The notes under the pieces: model-generated
What the model saw: the letters and a program-made list of their open reading frames with translations, nothing else
Database searches by the model: none
Told to the model about the DNA's origin: nothing
Source: Acholoe squamosa
Lineage: Eukaryota; Annelida; Polychaeta; Phyllodocida; Polynoidae
DNA: 64,000 nt
Reading direction: 5' to 3'
Assembly: GCA_949317995.1 (NCBI GenBank)
Contig: OX439041.1
Span: forward strand, 3,102,501 to 3,166,500
Program-made: the position numbers and the translations under genes
Shown here: in pieces, positions 20,920 to 32,901 of the stretch
Numbering within the stretch: the stretch's first letter is position 1
Layout: each line of letters starts with the position of its first letter

Positions 20920-23861
20920 GTGTATAGCCCGGACGTTATAACGTCCGAACGGCTAGTACATGGGTTAGATAGCCTCGCGAAAGCTAACCCAGCAGGGCAT
21001 CTAGTTGCCCAGGAGAATGGCAATGGATTATTAGTGATCCAAACCCATTCGAACTCCCGAGATGCGGAATCTGCATCTAGGAGAGATCCCGAACCTCACT
21101 ATAATGATAGTGAGGAAAATTTACCAGACTCTGTACGAAGGGAACAATCCATACAGAGGCAGAGTAACGTGATAAGTCAACAATCACTTGTTGACGAATT
21201 AAGTAACTCGATATTCGAGGTTGGTGGTAGTACTAACCCAGAACATCCGGCACCTATGCCAAAAAGGGTTACGTTTGGAGAATTACCTTACAGTATACCC
21301 AGACCCGGGCTACCAATATTAGATTACAGCGCTATAGACGGCGACGTAACCTATGCGGTACCGGAAGGTGAAGAATTCAAACGACCGGATGTCCTGTTGT
21401 TAAATGAAACCTATGTAACTTTGAACGAGAATCTAAATACCTTGGTCAGAGCTAAAGATGAAGTATTCAATGAAAACCTTCAGTTGGAAGATGACTTGAT
21501 CGGCATGCGAAACGAATTTGAAGCCAAGAAGAGTGAATACATGAAGGAATTAGAAAGTGAAGAAATAAAACTTCAAGAGATGAGAAAGTCATTCAATAAA
21601 GAATATGACAACAGACACATTCGTATCCAGACGTACATAGATACGAACGATCAGCTAAGTCTTGATAAGGCAAATTACGAATCCGAAATATGCCATTATC
21701 AAAGCGAACTAGAAAAATTGAAACTTCAGTGCAGTAAACAAGCTAAAGACAATCAAACCATCCAGGTAGGTATTATAGCTTACAATAAACAACTGGAGGA
21801 AGATAGACAGAAACTCACGAATGAGCTTCAGGAATTGCAGGCTACTGCAATAACCTTAGACAAATATGTAGAAGCCGCACAATTGACTATAGGTACTATA
21901 GATCCAACTGTGGTCTCTACAATGTTGGCGAAATCATCCCAAGATGCAACTCCAACCAGATATAACCCATTCGTCGTCGATGGGGCTGATAAAAATGTAG
22001 TATCCGGAATCTATAAGAAACCGGATAACACCGCAGCTAACGGAATGAGTATCCAAAATGGTAAATGCCCACAGGGAACTACTAATAAAGGATCAACGAA
22101 TATTGTACCTACACCTACAGCTCCTATGCTTGATACAGTAGGTCCGGCACCCCCTATACCAGATTTGAGTCATAAAATTAGAGCGACTCACGTTAATACT
22201 ATTAGTGCCAATAATAATACACCAGTAGCACAAACGAATGTACCGGGACCACCAAGACATATGCTAACCCAACCGTCATATTTCTCTCAACCCGGCCATA
22301 GTACACCAGCAGGCCCAAGATTGCCGAACCCGCCTTCAGGTCAAAGCAATGGTCCTAATGGTGGACGTTTTCCCAGACCAAATCCACCACAACCTAATGT
22401 TACCGGTGGTACGTACCAACCAAGAACAACTTCCTATGGATATAGGTATAATTATAATCCGGCAGGAAGTAGTAATTACCAAAATGGTAATAACTATAAT
22501 CAGGGATGGAATCAAAATAATTCCTACCCGAGGTATGCATCTTCCGGAACAACTGGAAATGTAAACTATGGAGGTGGATACCCTGGTAATGCTTCTGGGA
22601 ACTACCCTAGTGGTGGTCCGCCTGGAGGTAATCCCCCGGGTGGCCCTGGTGGATCTGGATCCGGTGGATCAGGATCGGGAGGAGATGGCAGGAAGCCTAA
22701 TAGAAGAACTTCCATGCCTGCAGGGATGCAAACCATCTTTGAGAAAAGCCAATGCTTCCAAAATTTGGGCATTGACTGCTACCGAAAGGGAGCAGACGGC
22801 ATGGAAGTCATGAACTGGAGCATGCGAGAAGCTGACAGACTACGCGGATGTAATAATCCGGCTCGTAGACAGGCACGGATACCCCCTCCTTATGATTCAA
22901 ATGATCCGTGGAAGGATAGGTATCAAGCTTTTGTCGACGAGGTCAACTGTAGTGGCTGGACAGCTCTACCTTATTTGATATGCTGGTTGAATAAAGGTGG
23001 AAAAGTAGCCCTCAATCAATGGAGAGCCGCATACGGAATATACGGCACATATGACCAATTGGTCAAGTGTGCCGCGTACCTGTTTGGTTCGATCGTTAGA
23101 GAAGCTTTAAGAAAAGGACACAAAAACCTAAAGAATCTCCTAAAGTCTTTGCTTTGGAGCTGCAGGACTTGCTATCGAAAGCACGTCATAATTGGGCTCA
23201 TGACGATGACTGCTATCTGCAGGAATTGTTTACACAAATCTACAATGGATTGCGGGATCTGGATCACAAACAAGTAGTTTGGGATTCTTGGAAGGATGAC
23301 ACATCCTTCAGTGACTTATTCATATCAATCGATGGACATGATATGAAGAAGAGATTGGTAGGTCTGGGACCGAATCCAGTCCGAGCAGCTCCATAGCAAT
23401 ACGGAGGTTCCCCTGCTCAGATATATGAAACTTCCCAATTAGCCCCTGTGGACTCACAGGAGGCTGATCAGGAAGACGAATATGTCTCTGATGAAAATGG
23501 AGAATATATTGGATCAGTCCAGGTTGCTGGAAAGTATTACCGACAGAAACGGTATAGAAAAGTACATCCGAAAGGAAGGGGAGGGGCCGTGGCTAGTAAT
23601 ATAGCTTCCGGACCTATTAAATCTGGTAGTGCGACCACTGCAGTCACCCCTACCGTAGCAGCCACTGCTACTCCGACTAACATGATGGAGACATTAATAG
23701 CCGGATTAACAGAGGCTCTGAAAAGACCGAGAGTTGATAAATCTCAAAGGAGATGCTTCAGATGCCAGAAATTAGGACATTATGCTCCCGAATGTATGGC
23801 TGAGAAACCTGTCCCACGTAGACAGGAAGGTGTCTCTGGAATAAGTACAGAGGAAAACTGA
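20920..23861 (+). pseudogene. gag: B1 gag: coiled-coil Gag with CCHC knuckle
   Basis: This is the Gag polyprotein gene of B1. Residues about 160-320 form a long coiled coil (LQEMRKSFNKEYDNRHI ... LEEDRQKLTNELQELQ). A Pro/Gly/Asn-rich low-complexity region follows (NPPGGPGGSGSGGSGSGG). Then comes a capsid-like helical domain (PWKDRYQAFVDEVNCSGW, GGKVALNQWRAAYG). A frameshift near 23118 moves the capsid C-terminal part (LELQDLLSKARHNW) to another frame, and an in-frame TAG at 23394-23396 interrupts the linker. The CCHC knuckle CFRCQKLGHYAPEC is encoded at about 23757-23798. The stop TGA at 23859-23861 follows GGAAAAC. There is no ATG near the start: the frame is open from the leader, and the first in-frame Met is around 21256, although similarity to B2 begins earlier. 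Confidence 0.85.
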
Positions 23862-23896
23862 GGAGGGGTCCCCCTATGGGCAAAGAAGGGGATCCC
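23852..23896 (+). promoter_or_regulatory. Putative -1 frameshift signal at the B1 gag-pol junction
   Basis: GGAAAAC (23852-23858) precedes the gag stop TGA directly. Downstream, CCCCT (23871-23875) pairs with AGGGG (23887-23891), extended across a 2x2 internal loop by GGG (66-68) and CCC (94-96). Slipping back one base opens the pol frame without a stop up to and through the protease ORF. The same arrangement exists in families E and C. Confidence 0.6.
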
Positions 23897-25966
23897 AGTG
23901 ACAAATCTTGCCATAATATCGCCATCCGTGACGACAGTTCGCATGTAGTAACAAACTCGCCTAACACCAAGGTGGTTGTAGACACCCGGAAGGTTAGGGA
24001 AGCTGATATAACAGGTGCCCAGGGAGCACAGGGGAAACCCGATATCAGTAACGAGGTAGGCGGCTATGCTTTAGCCAGGGATGGTAGTGCCCACCTACCC
24101 CCGTGTCATCCTTGTCTGGAATACCTGAAAGGATGTGGATCGACTCCAGGTTTGAACAATGACGTTCCGATCATCACGGACACGCCCTCTGTTCTAAACG
24201 GAAGGCGGTGGTATGTTTGCCTCACTGTTAACGGAAGATCTGCCGAATTTCTTATGGATACGGGTGCTAGCCACTCCTGTATCTCCAAGAGTTTCTATGA
24301 TCTTATCCCGGATGAACACGATACTCTCAAATCGGGAGGAAGTGCTCAAACGGCCGATGGCAGTACCTTGCAAACGTATGGGAGAAGCTGCAATTGGATG
24401 GAATACATGACTATGTCATGAGCGCCACCGTTGCGGATATAGCAGAAGAGGGGATACTCGGGTTGGATTTCGCATCCCTGTATGGGGTGGTGTTGGAGCC
24501 CCAATCAGGAGTGTTGAGTGTGAAATACCCGTATCCTGTAAAGGTTAGGTGTGTACTGAGACAAGTGAGCAGTATGGCTAGTGTAGCACACACTGTGCGG
24601 ATCCCTCCGGGGGTAGCCTGTGATGTGCTTGTAAGAAGTGATCCTGCAATGCGCAATAAGCCTGCAGTGATAGAACCGGATGTAGCTACTCTGTCAAGCA
24701 TCGGATTAATATCTGTAGACACTATAGTAGCAAATTTATCCTGGTCGGTAGTACCTTTCTCCAACACTGGAAACACTACTATCTACCTAAAAAAGGGACA
24801 AGTTTTCGGTAACATGACCCTTTCGGAAACTGTAACGGATAGTAAGTTAAACTTACAGAAGGTAACAGGAAATGATAAAATTTCGGATGACTTACTCAAG
24901 TTATATGAAGAAACTTCATTAGAAGATTTGGAACACCGGAAAGAGTTCTATGATATGCTCTGTCAGTATAAGACTGCCTTTGCCAAACCTGGTGAAAAAC
25001 TAGGCACGACGAATAAGGTAGTACATAAAATAGATACTGGAGATGCGGAACCTTTTAAAATACCGTATAGACGGTTACCTTTAGCGAAGAAGAGAGTAGC
25101 TGAAGAGGAAAAAAACAAGATGTTGGAACAGGATGTAATAGTCCCTTCCAATAGTCCTTGGAGTAGTCCTGTGTGTATGGTAACAAAAAAAGACGGTACT
25201 ATCCGCTTTTGCATAGACTACAGGAAGTTAAATGGAATAACGAAAAAGAATTTGTATCCATTACCGAGAATAGACGAAACCATTGATTCCTTAGGAGGAA
25301 ACAGTTGGTTTTGTACCTTAGACTTGCAGTCAGGATATTGGCAAGTGGGAATGAATCCATCTGATATGGAAAAGACTGCATTTGCGAGTCATATTGGATT
25401 ATTCCAATATAACGTAATGCCGTTTGGTTTGTGCAATGCACCAGCAACATTTGAAGCAATGATGGAAACAATTCTAAGTGACTTATTGTGGAAAAGATGT
25501 CTTGTATACCTTGACGATGTTATAGTCTTCGGAAAAACATTCGAAGAGTGTTCTAACAATCTCAAATTGGTATTAGAACGTATTATTTCTAATGTTCTCA
25601 AATTGAAACCCAAGAAATGCCACATGTTTAGAAAGTCCATAAATTATTTGGGCTGCATCATTAGTGATGAAGGAATAAAAGCTGATCCAGATAAAATCGA
25701 ATCAGTAACGAATTAGAATAGACCTAAAACACCCAAAGAAGTGAGGTCCTTTTTAGGATTCTGTTCCTATTATAGGGAATTTATTCCGAATTATTCTAGA
25801 GTCAGTTACCCATTACAAACAATTGCTAACTGGACTCCAGGAAGTACCAAGGAAAAATTTCCTTGGACGCATGAGCAGGAATTTGCTTTTCAAAAGCTAA
25901 AAGACCTGTTCACGAGTACTTCAGTATTACAATATCCGAATGAAACGGATCATTTCATACTGGACG
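23862..25966 (+). pseudogene. pol: B1 pol: protease and reverse transcriptase, truncated
   Basis: Reading in the -1 frame relative to gag, an aspartic protease shows LMDTGASHSCIS (about 24250-24285) and ILGLDFASLYG. A frameshift near 24390 separates the two halves. RT follows: EPFKIPYRRLP, IRFCIDYRKLNGITKKN, QSGYWQVGM, MPFGLCNAPATFEAMM, and an intact catalytic YLDD at about 25507-25518. TGG-to-TAG at 25714-25716 stops it after IESV. Downstream codons (VRSFLGFCSYYREF, the RT connection) continue to the RNase H start (HFIL), where pol is cut and joined to a second LTR at 25967. RNase H and integrase are missing. Confidence 0.88.
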
Positions 25967-26194
25967 TATATAAAGCCCAGGGCTCAGCCGCTACGTCAGA
26001 GGCCCTTCTGGCCTCCGAAGAATGTAGAACACCATCGATAATTATTAGCTGCCCCCTCTATACTATCGGGTAGCCGTGAGTGTGCATTAGTAATAAAATC
26101 TATCCGTTGGCATACACTTGAAACACCATCTTACTCTTTCTTTCCGAATCGTAAGACCCGAACCCCCAGGTCTGTAAGGCCACAACCCCTTACA
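25967..26194 (+). mobile_element. B2 LTR, 5'-truncated at its TATA box
   Basis: This is homologous to 20665-20894 of the B1 LTR with the poly(A) signal region (AATAAAA) and the ACA end preserved. The first 119 bp of U3 are absent, and the TATATAA is fused to B1 pol codons. Confidence 0.88.
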
Positions 26195-26305
26195 CTGGTG
26201 CCGTGACCAGTTAATTCTGGTGTATAGCCCGGACGTTATAACGTCCGAACGGCTAGTACATGGGTTAAATAGCCTCACGGAAGCTAACCCAGCAGGGCAA
26301 TTAGT
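26195..26305 (+). other. B2 primer-binding site and leader
   Basis: TGGTGCCGTGACCAG (26196-26210) plus the gag leader is nearly identical to 20896-21006. The leader ends at TTAGT, where the 20.5-kb family-E complex is inserted, and resumes at 46857 (TGCCCAGGAGAATGG). Confidence 0.88.
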
Positions 26306-27182
26306 TATCATATACCATTTTATTATTCCATAAATTGTGACATATTATTGTATTAATCAAAGAAGGTATAAGAAATTAATACATAGGTTGGTTATAAGAG
26401 CTATAAGAGCGCTCAAACTTTATATAAGAGTGTTCATGCTCCACTGCACACCAGCTATATCAAATTATAGCAGCGTAAACGACCGAGATATGAGGGTCTG
26501 AAGTTACAGAACCGACCAGGACAATGGGGGACATAGCGGCGTCCATGGGGGTCCTTTGTGCACCCTGTGACACATGAAAGACCCCCCTCAAACAATTGCA
26601 GAGTTAGGCAGATGCCACTGGCCCCAGTCAGTCTGAGGTGCAATGCCAAGATTTGGTACAAATAGCCTGGCTGCACCTCCTAGAAATCAGAATCTCCAGA
26701 ACCGCTCCAGAGGTAACATCTCCAGTCATCTCCTGCTACCTGCTATACCTCTACACTATGATGAAACTATGCTAGACAGGCATAGGATTCCATCATTAGT
26801 GGCCAGAGGGTATCTTCAACAAGACATCCACCAGAGGGTAAAGTTATTCATTATTACATTATTCCTCTAAGCAGCAGGTCAGGAGCTAGGTGTGGGAACC
26901 CACCTAGAACTATGCTGGACATTGTATTATTATTACCTCACAGGTGGAGTGGAACAGAACATTATACTCTATGAACTATTGTATATTTACTGTATGTACA
27001 AATTACCTACATACTAACTACTGTCTGATTGATATTTCTTACATGTTGCCTAAAGCTGAATAAACCAGTGATAACTGGAAATAACACTATTTATAAGAGC
27101 TTGTTGGATTTACACTATATACCACTAGTCATATGATATTTCTCATATGACAACTTGATCATGCACAATTACTAGTATGACA
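26306..27182 (+). mobile_element. Left LTR of the E1/E2 complex
   Basis: An 877-bp LTR starting TATCATATACC and ending ACTAGTATGACA, flanked on the left by the TSD copy TAGT (26302-26305). It matches the right LTR (45583-46852) except for about 393 bp missing after CAGCTATATCAAA (26465). It carries AATAAA in the same place as the right LTR. Confidence 0.9.
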
Positions 27183-27185
27183 AAG

Positions 27186-27197
27186 TGGTGGAGAACA
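27186..27197 (+). other. Primer-binding site after the left E LTR
   Basis: TGGTGGAGAACA lies three bases after the LTR end. The same 12 bp begins the leader of E2 at 32902, supporting its identity as the PBS. Confidence 0.65.
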
Positions 27198-28372
27198 CAG
27201 TTGTTAATATGCAGGTTATTTCCATATACAGTAAATATACAATAGTTTATAAAGTATAATGTTCTGTTCCACTCCACCTGTGAGGTAATAATAATGCAAT
27301 GTCCAGCATAGTTCTAGGTGGGTTCCCACACCTAGCTCCTGACCTGCTGCTTAGAGGAATAATGTAATAATGAATAACTTTACCCTCTGGTGGATGTCTT
27401 GAGGAAGATACCCTCTGGCCACTAATGATGGAAACCAATGCCTGTCTAGCATAGTTTCACTATAGTGTAGAGGTATAGCAGGTAGCAGGAGATGACTGGA
27501 GATGTTACCTCTGGAGCGGTTCTGGAGATTCTGCCCTCTAGGAGGTGCAGCCAGGCTATTTGTACCAAATCTTGGCATTGCACCTCAGACTGACTGGGGC
27601 CAGTGCCATCTGCCTAACTCTGCAATTGTTTGAGGGGAGTCTTTCATGTGTCACTGGGTGCACAAAGGACCCCCATGGACGCCGCCATGGCCCCCATTGT
27701 CTTGGTCGGTTTTGCAACTTCAGACCCTCATATCTCAATCGTTTACGCCGCTATAACCGCCATTTTACGCATGCGCAGACTTGAATAAATAAAGTTGTCA
27801 ACGCCTGCTTTCTGAGCGCTTAACTTGCGCTGGTTTGTCTGTAGTGCATTCGGAGGTTGAACCAGTCTTCATGGCGTAACTTCCTTAATAATAAGAGTTC
27901 CGCCTTGATCTTGGGCTCATTTTGACTGTCTAATTATGGGCTTTCCATAAATGCTTTGATATTTGACCTATGTTGCTCAGGAGCGACGCTAGAGCAACCG
28001 GAAAGTTATGGCGTCGTGCTTATGTAACCTATTGTTCAGTTGTTAGGGTGCTCAGACACTCATGACGGCGTCAGCGGTGCCTAGGCACCCGTGACGGCCG
28101 GTTGCATTCACTTACAAGTTATTATATTGTGCATTGAACCATGAGGTCGCACACTGAGACCCTTAAAAGCATTATATTATGCTGTGAACCATGAGGTCGG
28201 TTCACAGGTGATGTAACTTATGTATATTTGAATATAGCTGGTGTGCAGTGGAGCATGAACGCTCTTATATAAAGTTTGAGCGCTCTTATAGCTCTTATAA
28301 CCAACCTATGTATTAATTTCTTATACCTTCTTTGATTAATACAATAATATGTCACAATCTATGGAATAATAA
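27198..28372 (-). mobile_element. Inverted family-E LTR fragment
   Basis: About 1.17 kb homologous to the solo LTR at 8429-9778, in the same (minus) orientation. It lacks roughly the first 170 bp (U5 end) and the terminal TGGTATATGATA. It sits head-to-head with the left LTR and abuts E1 gag at 28373 with an AA microhomology. Confidence 0.85.
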
Positions 28373-28897
28373 AACTCTGGATCCTATAGTCAAGGATCCA
28401 ACGGTAGGAGCCACAGTCCACATAGGAACTACAACAGTGGATCCTACAACAACCAGGGTTACAACAACTCTGGATCCTATAGTCAAGGATCCAACGGTAG
28501 GAGCCACAGTCCACATAGGAACTACAACAGTGGATCCTACAACAACCAGGGTTCCAACAACTCTGGATCCTATAGTCAAGGATCCAACGCTAGAAGCCAT
28601 AGTCCACATAGGAACTACAACAGTGGATCCTACAACAACAACGGTGCCTACAACAATCAGGGATCCAACAAATCCGGATCCTACAGCAACCAGGGTTCTA
28701 ATAACTCTGGGCAATACAGCAACTCTGGTCATTATAACCAGGGTTTCAACTCACATCAGGAGGATCACAAACCTAACACAAGAGGTTACCAGGGGAACCA
28801 ACACAGTAACCCCCAAACAATACCTCAAGTGATGGATCAACTCTCCAAGCTCCTGGTCGCAAGCATCGCAACCACCCCACAGAACCAGGAAAACTAG
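28373..28897 (+). pseudogene. gag: E1 gag C-terminal fragment with prion-like repeats
   Basis: Only the Gag tail is present. In the gag frame it reads as a Gly/Ser/Tyr/Asn/Gln-rich low-complexity domain (NSGSYSQGSNG, NYNSGSYNNQG). It includes a 93-bp, 31-codon unit repeated from 28373, 28466 and 28559; E2 has a single unit. After the repeats come GQYSNSGHYNQGFNSHQED, then a helical end (VMDQLSKLLVASIATT) and the stop TAG at 28895-28897. The Thr/Pro-rich reading in the next frame is a shadow. There is no CCHC knuckle. An Arg/Gly-rich and prion-like tail replaces it. Confidence 0.78.
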
Positions 28898-28933
28898 GAT
28901 GTCACAGTGCCGATGGGCCAGTGCACTGTGACA
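28888..28933 (+). promoter_or_regulatory. -1 frameshift signal at the E1 gag-pol junction
   Basis: GGAAAAC (28888-28894) abuts the gag stop TAG. An 11-bp perfect stem TGTCACAGTGC (28900-28910) / GCACTGTGACA (28923-28933) with a 12-nt loop follows, 5 nt after the heptamer. The protease frame is open in -1 from the heptamer onward. The arrangement is duplicated in E2 at 35367-35412. Confidence 0.75.
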
Positions 28934-31900
28934 CCCCAAAAACAAACAATCAATCAGGATTAACAAAGATCCAACCAGAGACAATTGCTAGTGCCAATCT
29001 ACCATCTAACAGACAGAGACGTCCATCAGTGATACACATCACCCCACCAGATTTATCATCTAAGGATACAGGTGAGAGTACCAAGCTTTCTATTGTACTT
29101 CTTCAAAATGGCTGTATCAATGCAAATCTATATGATGTTTCAGATGTACAATGTTTGGTTGATACAGGTGCTACTATCACCTGTGTCAGACAATCATTCC
29201 TCATGGATCTCCAAAAGAGATTCCATATCCAACTGAGGAAATCAAAAATCAACATCCATTTGGCAGATGGATCAGTGTGTCATGTTAGACATTCAGCTAT
29301 GCTGAACTTTAGAATCCAAGGTGTAAGATTCCAATACCGATTTGCTGTAATACCCAACCTCACACAGCCCGTTGTTCTCGGCACAGATTTCTAAAGCACT
29401 ACAAAATCTCAAATTGAATTCAATGTTGATCCTGAACAAATTCTCAAACCCATTAGGGCAGTGAGGGATTTTACCATCCCTCCATTTTCTGAACTTGCAG
29501 TATTGGGTAAAATCACTTCTACTCAATCACTGCAAGGGAAAACTGGAGTAGTAGATAACCTCCAAAGAAATAACAATGCCCCATATCTAGGTCAAAGGGC
29601 AGCAGTAACCCCCAGGGAAAATAACAAACACCCCCTAGTGTTACTCAACACCAGCAGGCGCCCACATAAAATCAAAAAGGGTGCCATCATAGCTCTATTT
29701 CAGGAAGTCAAGGAATCTGATTTAGAAAAACCTCAACAGGTGTCAGACACTACCCCACACGCTGATCAATCAATCTCAGCCATAAGGCCTGAGGATGTAA
29801 CTCAATTCAGCGACACAGACTCAGAATGTGAGTCCACATATGCTGACCCTGAACCCAACTCAATCAGACTCTCTGAAATAGCTGCTATACATAGTGAGGC
29901 ACATGACCTCAATTGGAAGAGAATGTTCCGCCAAAATCTGTGCTCACATCCAAAGATCAGCATGATAGATTAGAATCACTGCTGACCAAGTATGATGATA
30001 TATTTGTAGGAAAAGATGGAGACATTGGTGCTACACACCTGTATACCCATTCAATACATGTAAAACCTGAGGCAGTACCATGTCATTTCCTACCATATAG
30101 ACAAACACCAGAAAAACAGGCCGCAATAGGGGAAGAGTGTGAAAGGCTAGTACAACAGGGCATTCTGAGAGAATGTGCTGAGGGCCCCTGGGCTTCCAGA
30201 TCCTTTTTAGTAAAAAAATCATCGGGAGGCCATAGGCTCGTCACAGATTTTCGTTATCTGAACCAAAACACGATAAATCAAGCCTTATCTACACCCCGAA
30301 CCGATGACACTCTAGACATGATAGGGTCACTCAGACCAAGAGTATTCAGTAAGCTAGATGCCCAACAGGGATTTTTTCAAATTCCTATAAGACAGGAGGA
30401 CCAGCATAAAACCGCATTCATAGCAAATGACAAAAAATATGTCTACGAAAGGATGCCGATGGGTTTAGCGACCGCACCTGCAGGATTCTGCCATCTAGTC
30501 ACATTAATTCTGAACAAACTCAAACACAAATGTGCCCTACCATACCTAGATGTCATATTAGTATTATCACCATCAATCGAACAACACTTCCATGACCTGG
30601 AAGATGTGTTCAACAGCTTAAGAGTTGGTAAACTCAAACTGAAGAAATCAAAATGTAAATACTTCATAGACAGAATAGACTTCTTGGGAATGAGAGTCAC
30701 ACCCTTGGGACTGCAACCATCTCCCACAAAGGTGGAATCAATCAAAACCTTCCCAACACCAAAATCAGTAAAAAATGTCAGATCCTTCACAGGCCTATGC
30801 CAATACTTCAAAAAGTTTATCAAAGGTTATGCCCAAATTGCTAGACCATTGTATGATCTACAGACACATCTCAAAGCATTTGTCTGGACAGAGGATGCAG
30901 ATAATGCTTTCAAAACATTAAAGCATGCCCTCTGTACCAATGCTCTTCTCAGATATCCAAACTATGAGAAAGAGTTTAGTTTGGCAACTGATGCTTCCAA
31001 TGTGAGTTTAGGAGCTGTACTCTCACAGAGAGATAACGAAGGAGTGCTCAGACCAGTAGCCTTTGCAGGTAGAACCCTCTCCAAACATGAGAGAAATTAC
31101 AATACCACAGAGAGAGAACTACTGGGAGTAGTGTATGGAGTATTACACTTCAGACACTATCTAGAAACTAGACACTTCCAATTATACACAGACCATGCAG
31201 CCCTAATCCCACTATTAACCAATACAGGACTCACACATAGATGGGCCAGATGGGCTCTAGACATACAGCAATTTTCATTCACCATCCAACACGTGAAAGG
31301 TGATGATAACACACCACCAGATGCTATGTCTAGAAGAGAATATCCAGATTCTGGACCCATGACTAACCCTCCACCCCCACCAAGGAGAGTTAGATCAGCC
31401 AGTAGAACCAAGTTTGCAAAAGTAACAAAGAAAGTACCATTCAGAAGGGATGATCCACCCAACACCATTGAAAGGCCATAGACACCCATTAGGGGTATCT
31501 TGAAGCAATCTACACACTATGTGTTTTGCCATTGTGAGAGAGAATACTCACAACTCTTTCCAGATAATGACTTCGAGCCTATCGAATTCTCATCACTCAA
31601 TCAGATACTGAAGGCAACTCCTAAGGAGCCACCCTTCACCCCACCTGACTCAGATGATGAAGATTCAGAAGACACACTATATGCTATTACTCAAGCAACT
31701 TCCAAATCAGTCAGATCCTTTGAATCAATGAAGGGAGAGGAAACATCAAACCATTTGTGTCCTATTACCACACGCTCAAAGTCTAGAGAAATGATTCAGC
31801 AGGGCACACCAAAACCCCCCACACAATCACAAACTATTCTAAAAGGGGAAAAGGTCACAGGAAACAAACCCACCAAAACCCCACCTGCCTGGAAAAATGT

Positions 31901-32843
31901 CACAAAAGACACTGCACCAAATAAATCAAAGAACTCTGAGAGACAGAAGAATGACAAAAAGCAAATTGTGCCTTTAAAGAAAAAGGTTGCCACTCCCATC
32001 AAGGCGAGAATAGGCCCTCCAAAGGAGCCTACACACCAAAACAAGAGTGACACACCCCAACAAAAGGCACAAGATAGGCCAATAGTCGATGAAAAAGAAA
32101 AAGAAAGAGACAGAATAAAACAACATGTGCTAGATATAAATCAATTACTGGATCAGATTCCCGACACATCCATCTCAGGTACAAACCTTGGCTTGGAACA
32201 AAGGAAGGACAAGGAACTTTTCCCCATCATACAATATCTTGAGGATGGGACCTTGCCTGCACCAAAAGCACAAGGAAATAGAATCATCAACCAAGGCCAG
32301 ACATACACCTTGGTAAATGGTACATTAGTCCATATATGCCCCATAAATTGGAGAAAAACCAATACTGTACCACTTCAAATTGTTATACCACAGCAATGGG
32401 TAACAAGTACACTACAGTATTTCCATGACTCACCTACTGGTGGCCATCTTGGTTCAAGTAGGATGCTGTCAGCACTCCGACCTAGGGTATATTGGAAGTC
32501 TATGCTAGCAGACACAACAAAATATGTTTCCACCTGCCACACATGCCTCACAGCAAAAAGGCAAGTACACTCACACAAAACACCAATGACAGTGAGAGAG
32601 TACATGGCTTTACCAATGAAGTTCCTAAACCTCGACGCAGTGGGACCACTTCCCACAACGGCTAGGGGGAACAAACATATACAAGTCTGCATAGATTATG
32701 CTACCAGATATGCAACAGCTTGGGCTACTACTGACTTAAAAGCTGAAACAACAGCAGCAGAGTTCTACAAGAATATAATTTGTCATCATGGAACACCAGC
32801 CACTCTTCAAACAGACAATGGAACATGTTATACAGGTGCAAAA
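28898..32843 (+). pseudogene. pol: E1 pol: PR, RT, RNase H, linker, partial integrase
   Basis: This is the family-E polymerase polyprotein. The protease has CLVDTGATITCV (about 29150-29190) and VVLGTDF, then a TAA at 29392-29394. A 7-bp deletion near 29910 relative to E2 shifts the frame. RT (30000-30900) shows VTDFRYLNQNTI, KLDAQQGFFQIPI and MPMGLATAPAGF, but the catalytic YLDD reads YLDV (GTC at 30552-30554), so polymerase activity is lost. RNase H shows LATDAS, TERELLGVV and TDHAALIP. TAG at 31479-31481 follows, then a charged linker. Integrase starts with the HHCC finger (GGHLG ... CHTC), Asp in LDAVGPLP and Asp in QTDNGTCYTG, and ends abruptly at 32843 before the catalytic Glu. Confidence 0.9.
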
Positions 32844-32901
32844 GGGCTGGTGGTTTAGAAAATTAGCAATAGTCTACATGTTTGACCTTGCGGTCTCCTC
32901 C
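32844..32901 (-). pseudogene. env: Inverted env 3'-end fragment
   Basis: These 58 bases are the reverse complement of the env C-terminal codons (compare 43490-43550). They join E1 integrase to the E2 primer-binding site, with TGGTG microhomology at 32902-32906. Confidence 0.85.

Noticed and set aside
26643-26870. 75-residue ORF (MPRFGTNSLAAPP) recurring in E LTRs
   Set aside because: It is found only because LTR copies are similar. Equivalent frames are truncated in the solo LTR, and it overlaps U3/R regulatory sequence.
28332-28832. Thr/Pro/Asp-rich ORF (TTLDPIVKDPT repeats) as a mucin-like protein
   Set aside because: It is the wrong frame over the Gag Ser/Tyr/Asn/Gln repeats. The 93-bp period keeps all frames open, and the gag frame connects to the conserved Gag end.
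31157-31489. Minus-strand Gly/Leu-rich ORF in E1 pol (also near 7933 and 37636)
   Set aside because: Antisense shadow of the RNase H and linker coding sequence. Its conservation among copies follows from pol similarity.
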